Part shown: positions 57,458 through 64,000 of the stretch, piece after piece
How positions within the stretch are numbered: the stretch's first letter is position 1
Layout of the letters: each line of letters begins with the position of its first letter
Assembly (NCBI GenBank): GCA_963556695.1
Contig: CAUWAG010000007.1
Coordinates: 2,170,001-2,234,000 of the forward strand
Length of the DNA stretch: 64,000 nt
From: Anthostomella pinea
Taxonomy: Eukaryota > Ascomycota > Sordariomycetes > Xylariales > Xylariaceae
Direction: 5' to 3'
Program-made: the position numbers and the translations under genes
Notes under the pieces: model-generated
Told to the model about the DNA's origin: nothing
Database searches by the model: none
What the model saw: the letters and a program-made list of their open reading frames with translations, nothing else

Positions 57458-59753
57458 GCGGTTTCGATGGACACTGTGATCTCAGATCGGCAACTGATGG
57501 AAAGAGGAGGAGTGCAATGCTTCCTATCGTCTCAACTTGTTAGCGGCACCACGAAAAAAATGCGTTTTACTCGGTCTTGCCGCAGGGGATGTGCCTTCTC
57601 TGGCGCAAAGCAACGATTTCATTACGCATACGATATGACTTGGGCTTCGGGGAACGGAAACGGTCAAAGGGGAGCGTGAGAGAGAACTTCGGAAGTCGTC
57701 ATCAGGCAGACAGGCAGTCAATTGGTTCTTTCTAAATGAGTCTACACTCAGCCCTCATAAGTCTCCGTACGCGCATGTTGGCAAGATTCCAGACCACCAG
57801 TGGGATAGTTGGAAATACTGGAATAAGCATACAGCAATAAGCAGCTCTAGGTTGATATCTTGTTTTTCATGCTTATTCCAGCGTGCTTATTCCAATTCGA
57901 TAATTTTGCCGTTGTTTGCTGGAAGCGCCGCGTACGGAGACTTATGAGGGTTCAGTGTAGGGTCTTTCCAAACGAAGATCCAGATCACAAGGGCAAATTC
58001 GTCCCTCTCCCGAGGCCAGCACCCAGCCAAGTGAACAACCACCATGCGGACACATCGTCGACTGATTTGGTGCCACTGTGTAGGAACTGCCATGATCAAA
58101 TTGGTTGTCGTCGACTGGTGGGAGCAGCATCGGGAGTCTGATGGCGGAGCATGGGGACAAGCTCGCGTTGCGAAGCTGAGTGTCTCGACGTGGCTCTGCT
58201 CATGCAGCACGTCAGTTTCGTCAAGGGTGGCTAAGGAAAGCATAAATGCTGCCGGGGCTGATCTCTTGAGGTACCCAATGCCGGAACTGACTGCCAAAGT
58301 GAGTACTCCCTTCCCCATACCACGTAGAGTGTGATACAAGACACCGTGGTCCCCCGTGGTCCCTCATGGCAATGGGGGTAGCAGGCCTTCGAATCACGCC
58401 TCACGGCAGATGAGATCCGGTCAACATGTGGGAAACGAACATGCGAAGATTCCGTCTGCTAGTTAGTCGATTGATGCAGGACCCTGTTGACTCTGTACCC
58501 TCATAATAACTACGGTGGGAACTCATGACTCGACGCGACGCGATATTCTCAATGATCCGAACATGCTGGAGAGGGTGAGTGAACCTGGCTGGCGTACTCC
58601 TCGCTGGAACTTACGCATGGCGAAGCGAACGAGGGATCGAGATTATCAAGCTGACATTGGCTCATGGCCATCTCATCCTCTGCTTCTACGCTTCCACACC
58701 ACAGGTGGGACCGACGCGAAACTCGGAAGAGTAGTCGGGACCGACTCCGATTGACCCGCGGCTTCGATCCTCGGTCCAAGCTCCTGTTTATGAGTTCCAG
58801 ACAGATGGTGGGTTCTCGAGTGTCCCCGAGCGGCGTTCTGATATCACATGTGTCGGGTATCCCGTGATTGGCTTCAGGGGACCGACGGGTATCGGGAACT
58901 TACTCTTTAGGCTCAACACTAAGAGATAGCTCCCGCTATTCAAGATGCTAGAGAAAGGTAAAAATGAGAATAGGTTCCGCACGGGCAGTTCTAGCTGAGG
59001 CGTACGTGTTGCTACACTGCCACTAGTTTCATGAAGTTTCAAGAATGAGACCGTTCCCGTCGACGAAATAGTTCAGTTTCACGGCCCGTGGTAGCATGCT
59101 CTCCCGAGCAGAAGGTTTTCGTTTTCGCGCCCTGATATATCGGACAACCTTGAAGACCTCCTGCTTGTCTCAAGTGACAGACACACGGGTATTCGACGAG
59201 GTACGATCTTGCCGTCAACGCTTACAGAGGAGACTAGGTGCTCTCGTTCCTTGACTCACGGGACGAGCCCAATCTTGACACTTCGCCAAGAGCGGTTATC
59301 CGGGTCTGGGCCAACTCAATACTGGTGAATGGATGGCTGTCAGATGCGACGGCGACTGTTTTATCAGCAGCTTTACCTTTAAAGGGGTTATCGGCCATGT
59401 GTCGACGACGCCACATGCTAATGATATGCGCAAGACCTCGACGGACAAGCGCCTACCGTAGCTACATCATCGCTAAGGATGGGAAGACCCTGAAAAAGAG
59501 TGGCTGGTGGCTGGCCTCCATAAGGCAGCCAGTCGCTAACCTCGGAAGATGGTGAGTCGGCCAGACTTCTCGGACGACAAGAGCTTTTACGAATTGATTC
59601 CCATAGCATTTAACCTCTTTTTGTGCGACAGGTATAGGCTGTTAACCACCCCGAGCTCTTATCTACTACTGGTCTCTTACAGGGTGTATATGGCTTTTGA
59701 CCCCTAAATTCCCACTACGTGACAACCCTCGTCGTCCCGAAACCCATACAGAC
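57458..59753. other. Long gene-free stretch with MITE-like element 2
   Basis: About 2.3 kb between the PLDc_N gene and the MFS gene. It contains element 2 (57745-57957) directly after the PLDc_N 3' flank. The rest (58.0-59.7 kb) has only short frames on both strands with no domain match. I see no tRNA or tandem repeat. Confidence 0.4.
57745..57957. mobile_element. MITE-like element 2: 213 bp, about 31-bp TIRs, same TIR family as element 1
   Basis: The left end CACTCAGCCC + TCATAAGTCTCCGTACGCG and the reverse complement of the right end (CACTGAACCC + TCATAAGTCTCCGTACGCG) match almost completely over about 31 bp. TA flanks both sides (57743-57744 and 57958-57959). The core CATAAGTCTCCG is identical to element 1. 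The interior holds GGAATAAGCA and its complement TGCTTATTCC twice, so the element can fold into a nested hairpin. No coding capacity. Confidence 0.85.
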
Positions 59754-61726
59754 ATGGCTAACCTCCTGCACATCGAGTCCAACATCCTCCCAGTAGGCAG
59801 TCGGTGGATCGTCCTCGTCGGACTCGGCGCCGCCCTCCTCATATCGTTCATCGACCAGAATGCCGTGTCGATCATCCTCGCCGACCTGGGTACCGACCTG
59901 AGGGCGGGCGATTCCATATCTTGGGCCGGCACTTCGGCACTCATCGCCAATACCGTCTTCCAGGTGTTCTATGGCAGGATATCGGACATCTTCGGGAGGA
60001 GGAACGTGCTTCTGGCGTGTATGGGACTCATGGCGCTTGGGGACTTGCTGTGCGGCTTTGCTACGAGTGCACCCCAACTTGTAAGGAATCTGCGTTGATT
60101 TTATGGTACTTGAGGCCACTTGGTCTCGGAAGTCGGATCAGATATTTGAGGGCAGCGTTCTCCCGGCAGATGAAGCGGTTACCCCTTCTCCGGGATGTTC
60201 TTGTTGGGACAGTACTGACATTAGTTAATGCAGTACCTGTTTCGCGGAATCGCCGGGGCTGGCAACGGTGGTGTCGGGGCTCTAGCCAACATCATTGTCG
60301 CCGACACATGGACCCTTGAAACACAAAGGCCCAAGTAAGCCACCCGAATCCTGTGTTCCCGCAAACCCAGCATACTAACGACGGGAATCACCACAGGTAC
60401 CAAGGCATTCTGGGAGCCTTCATCGGCCTGGGAAGCGTCATCGGCCCGTTCCTAGCGGCAGCGATCGCCAACTCGTGGAAATGGCAGGGGTTATTCTGGG
60501 TCATCAGCACCATAACCTTCGTCTGCGGCATCGCCGTGCGGCTCACGGTGCCGGAGAGCGAGATCCGAGACGCGTCGGGCCACAGGCCGTCGGTCAAGGC
60601 CAAGCTCGCGCTGGTCGACTGGTGGGGGCTGCTGTCGAGCTCTCTGGGCATCATCCTCCTGCTGATCCCCATCTCGTCGGGCGGCGAGGAGTTCGCCTGG
60701 GACTCGGCGGTCTCGGTCTCGACGCTGACGCTGGGCGCGCTGCTCATGGTCCTGTTTGTCGTCATCGAGTGGCGCTGGGCCGCGATGCCGCTGCTGCCGC
60801 ACCAGTTCTTTACGAACCCGCCGGTGTGCGCGATTATGGTGCAGAATGTCTTCATGGGCGCCGTGTGGTACTCCGGTCTGTACTTCATACCCATCTACTG
60901 CCAGGGCGCACGGCAGTGGTCCCTCATGCAAGCCGCCATTCTCACGACGCCGCTCTTGGGGAGCCAGGCCATTGTGTCGATTCTCTCGGGACTGTACATG
61001 TCGCATTACAATAGTTACGGGGGCGTCATATGGTGCGGGTACGGGCTCTGGACTCTGGGCAGCGGCCTCACGTTGCTGTGGGACGACACCACCACACCAG
61101 GCGTCGTGGTGGCGACCCTCCTCGTCATCGGCACGGGCGTAGGCCTGGTGTTCCAGCCGACGATCCAGGCCCTGCAAGCCCACACTGCAAAGGAGGACCG
61201 CGCAGCCGTCATCTCGGTCCGCAACTTCACGCGAGCGATGGGCGGTGCCGCGGGTCTCGCCATCTCGACCGCCGTCTTCGCCAGCCAGATCGAGTCGGGC
61301 GTCGCGTCCCTGCCTGCCGAAGCCCGGCGGCGCGTCACGGAGGAAATCATCTCCGTGCCGGACTTGAAGACGTTCACGGAAGACGAGGCTCGGACGGTGA
61401 CGGGGGCTCATATCGCCGGGTCGCGGGCTGTATTTCTGATGTGGGTCGTGCTGATGGCCATCTGTCTTGCGCTGTGCGTCTTCATCAAGGACCGTGGCCT
61501 CACGCGAGAGGTGGTTGGCGAGAGTGAGGATACGGAGGATAAAGATTCTAGTGAAAATCGCTCAGGATCTACATCCCGTAACGAGGAAGTCGGTCCGGTC
61601 AACCAATTGTTTGCGAGCCAGGGCACTGGCGCGGATTTGGGCGAGACCTCGCGGGTGGCTTCGAGTGGTTCGTATCCGGATAGTGTACATGGTACTAAGA
61701 AGGAGTCTGCTGGGGAAAGGGTTTAG
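59754..61726 (+). CDS. MFS drug:H+ antiporter, DHA2-like 14-TM family
   Basis: Plasma-membrane exporter of toxic or secondary metabolites. Exons 59754-60080, 60234-60334 and 60397-61726 (introns 153 and 62 nt) give 585 residues. TM1 is WIVLVGLGAALLISFIDQNAVS with the DQ characteristic of DHA2. Motif A is GRISDIFGRRNVLL in the TM2-3 loop. Motif C of antiporters is GAFIGLGSVIGPFLAAAI in TM5. A further TM series runs to MWVVLMAICLALCVFIKD, and the C-terminal about 80 residues are a charged Ser/Glu cytosolic tail. The ATG at 59754 gives MANLLHIESNILPVGSRW. The substrate cannot be read. There is no adjacent polyketide or peptide synthase. Confidence 0.94.
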
Positions 61727-62221
61727 AGGGACACAAAACTTAGCGGTCATTGATGAGCTGGATGATGACGATAAATAGTGTTTAGATTTAGCCCAAATGC
61801 TGCCATTAACTGCTTGATATTCCTATCGCAAGTATCGCGTCAAGTTACACCCCAGCTCAAGGGCTTCACTAGCTCAGTCACCAGAAAGGCGTCCATGAAT
61901 GCCACACATATTATTTCAACACGGAACGACTTCACGAGGACGGCACATGTGCACATCTAACAGAGCGATATGCCGAAACGGCAGAAGATATCGGCAGACT
62001 ATAGACGCGATGGCGAGTATGAAGGTATGTGCAAGAAGCCAAAGGTATATACGGAAATGAATAAAAGTATGGGCAGGAAGCGAAGGTATGTGCAGAAACG
62101 TAGGAAAGAAGTCAGTCAACCAACCCGCCCCCGAGACTCCCCGTAGATGCAGCAAAAAGATCCCACCCACTCCACTCCAACTCCGGCCTCTACCTCTCCC
62201 CTCCTACCCATCCATGCCTCC
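61727..62221. other. Convergent intergenic region
   Basis: About 500 bp between the MFS stop and the GH16 stop, containing the two 3' ends. GGTATGTGCA/AGAAGC(C/G)AAAGGTAT occurs three times near 62021-62095, a short imperfect repeat. No gene. Confidence 0.45.
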
Positions 62222-63432
62222 TCACGAAGACAGGTATTGCGCCACGTAATCAACCTCCATCATGCTCCCATACCCATCCAGCGTATTAGCATTCGGCGCG
62301 CCCGGCTAAAATTCAAGATCTCGTCAGCAAAATCCCCATCTCCCAACCAGAAAAAAAGTCAAGTCACAAAGATAATCGCAAAGCAAGCACTCACCCAGTC
62401 CCCACCCACAGCAACATTAAGGATAAAATAAAGCGGCGAAGCCACCAGCGTATTCCAGACCGCTTGGTTGCCCTGCGTGTACGTTAGCATCCTGTCCTGT
62501 CTTCCAACCCGTACGGCCGTTTTCTAGTTCTAGATGAAGAGAGAAACGGAAGAACAAAGCTGGTACTCGAAACCGAAACCAAGGCTCAGGGTCTTTGTGA
62601 TGGGGATGTTTCTATACGTACGATGCGCGCCCCCGTGACCTGCTGGAACTGCGTCCCGTCCATGAACCACGTGATCGTCTCGCCCGTCCACACGCTGGCG
62701 CGGCGATCCCACACGATGCGCCACGTGTGCCATCCCTGGTCAGGAATCGCAATAGACCCCCCAATACCAGTCGGCTCATTGCAGGCCCCGCCGGGGTATT
62801 GGTCGCAGTGGACGGTGCCGTAGCCCGTCAGCAGCCCGTTGACCGTCTCCAGGATGTCCAGCTCGCCGCACTCGGGCCACGCCGTGCCGTGGCGGATCGA
62901 GTCGCCGAGGGTCCAAAAGGCGGGCCACAGCCCGGCCTTGTTAGCCACGGCGTTAGAGCCGAACCGGATCTTGGCCTCGGCCATGGTCTGCCGGCCCGCC
63001 GTCGGCGTGAAGGTGTAGGTCGACTCGACGCGGCCGGATGTCCACGCGCCTGAGGCGGACTCGAGGGGCACGATCTGCAGCGTTGCGCCGCCGCTTAGCT
63101 GCAGGTTTTGCGTCGAGGAGGTGTAGGTTTGCCATTCGTTGTTGGCGCTGGTGCCGGTGATGATGTTCCACTGCGGCGGAGAGAGTCAGTCACAACGTCT
63201 TTGGGTGTGGTGTTTGGAAGTCCAGGCGGTCTTGGACTGCTTCTTCATGTCCGCCAGGAAAGGACGAGACGAAATAATTTGGTTGGCCACTCACGTTGCC
63301 CGTATTGGGCAGCTGTCCCGCGGACCCAGCAAACGTCTCGGTCCAAATAGTATTCCACCCACTATAGCCCGGTGCGGCCTCCGCAGACACGGCAGTCACC
63401 GCAGCGGCGATAGTCAGAAGCTTCGCAAACAT
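62222..63432 (-). CDS. Secreted glycoside hydrolase family 16 beta-glucanase
   Basis: Four exons, 63432-63295, 63170-62622, 62472-62395 and 62305-62222 (introns 124, 149 and 89 nt, all phase 0), give 282 residues. A signal peptide MFAKLLTIAAAVTAVSAEAA is followed by the GH16 jelly roll. GNWNIITGTSANNEWQTYTS lies after the first splice, then GRVESTYTFTP and GLWPAFWTLGD. The catalytic ELDILE motif has nucleophile E149 and acid/base E154 in GELDILETVNG. WHTWRIVWDRRASVWTGETITWFMDG, then PLYFILNVAVGGDWPG and MEVDYVAQYL close the fold. Without a GPI signal or binding module it is probably a free extracellular endo-1,3(4)-beta-glucanase-like enzyme acting on cell-wall beta-glucan. Exact linkage specificity is not visible. 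Confidence 0.94.
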
Positions 63433-64000
63433 GGTTCTATGCCACGCTGATAAAGGACAGTTGGGTGGGTATATAAGTAGGTACTGGTATAGAAATAAGC
63501 GTGTGTATATAATAAGGCTTCGTAGCAATATGTACAATATCGAAGTAATGGAACTCGGTCCAAGAAGTCAGTCAGAAAGGAGTGTCAGAAACCAGCTGTG
63601 TGAAGCATTGGTAAAATGAAGGGCTAAATGCGACGACAAGACGGCATCATCACGACTTGGTGGATGGGAAAGGGGGGATATCAGCCGTTATATACCTAGA
63701 GGCTCTGACGGCCATGCCTGAGGTGCAGTACAGCTGATATGAAAAGGTAGAGAAGGGAAACGCAAGTAGAGAGGTGGTCTTGCGCCTCGGCTTGCAACGC
63801 CCGGAGTGAGGTTCTCGTGGTCTATGAAGGGGCCAGAATGACCAGGGGACGTGCCTGCGTAGGGTGGCATCGCCACATCCGGTAGGGTCTGCGAGAGGAA
63901 AACTGCCAGCAATAGCGAGAAGACAGACCAAGACAAGGCACGCGCGTCGCATGCCACGAGCGACGGAGCGTGGTCTGGCCCGCCTACCCCAAGAAGTGAT
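63433..64000. other. Window edge, no gene supported
   Basis: About 570 bp. It includes the GH16 promoter and a minus-strand frame at 63688-63957 (89 codons) whose N-terminus is hydrophobic but whose remainder looks random. I do not call a gene here. Confidence 0.35.

Noticed and set aside
60491..61411. 306-codon minus-strand frame opposite the MFS gene
   Set aside because: Arg/His/Asp-rich antisense shadow of a GC-rich membrane-protein exon.
63688..63957. Small secreted protein near the window edge (minus)
   Set aside because: Hydrophobic start but random-looking remainder, and an overlapping frame shows a similar hydrophobic start.
1..64000. CRISPR array, prophage or bacterial operon structure
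   Set aside because: No spaced direct-repeat array was seen. Intron-split genes with fungal protein families rule out a prokaryotic origin.

Overview
The window is nuclear DNA of a filamentous ascomycete (Pezizomycotina, probably a Sordariomycete or close relative). Genes are single and monocistronic. They are split by short introns, mostly 42-160 nt, with GT-AG ends (one GC-AG) and CTAAC/CTGAC-type branch sites. The recognisable proteins are fungal: eRF3/Sup35, Yrb30, Pan2, ATP-dependent PEPCK, a Zn2Cys6 regulator and WSC-domain proteins. Several AT- and TpA-rich patches (43.15-43.56 kb, 51.49-51.96 kb) look like repeat DNA decayed by repeat-induced point mutation (RIP). I worked exon boundaries out by eye, and where I give a full model the exon phases close in frame.

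Layout. 0-6.4 kb is housekeeping: SUP35 (minus, cut by the window edge), YRB30 (plus) and mitochondrial ribosomal protein uS7m (minus). 6.4-14.2 kb is gene-poor and holds one small stand-alone dsRNA-binding-domain gene. 14.2-19 kb carries a nitronate monooxygenase, a possible coding relic and a DUF3632-like protein. 20.2-24.2 kb is PAN2 with eleven exons. 25.1-27.8 kb is PEPCK with eight exons and an unusual 597-nt intron containing a run of 22 G. 31-38 kb has an OsmC/Ohr protein and a very large secreted quinoprotein-like/WSC gene with several frame breaks. 39-45.4 kb has a Zn2Cys6 factor, an unresolved decayed stretch, a SET-domain protein and a small cysteine-rich secreted protein. 46.4-51.3 kb has a proline-rich small protein, an arylsulfatase and a DUF7726-like protein. 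52.5-63.4 kb has a GST, a GH43 glycosidase, a small PLDc_N membrane protein, a DHA2-type MFS exporter and a GH16 glucanase.

How the genes relate. There is no operon or obvious biosynthetic cluster. SUP35, PAN2, YRB30 and uS7m are core gene-expression functions. PEPCK, the nitronate monooxygenase and OsmC are metabolic or stress genes. The right third (GH43, GH16, sulfatase, GST, MFS) has the character of substrate degradation and detoxification. The main unexplained structures are two short terminal-inverted-repeat elements of one family (51.42-52.01 and 57.74-57.96 kb), the first about 90 bp upstream of a start codon; the frame-broken WSC gene; and the G22 tract in the PEPCK intron.
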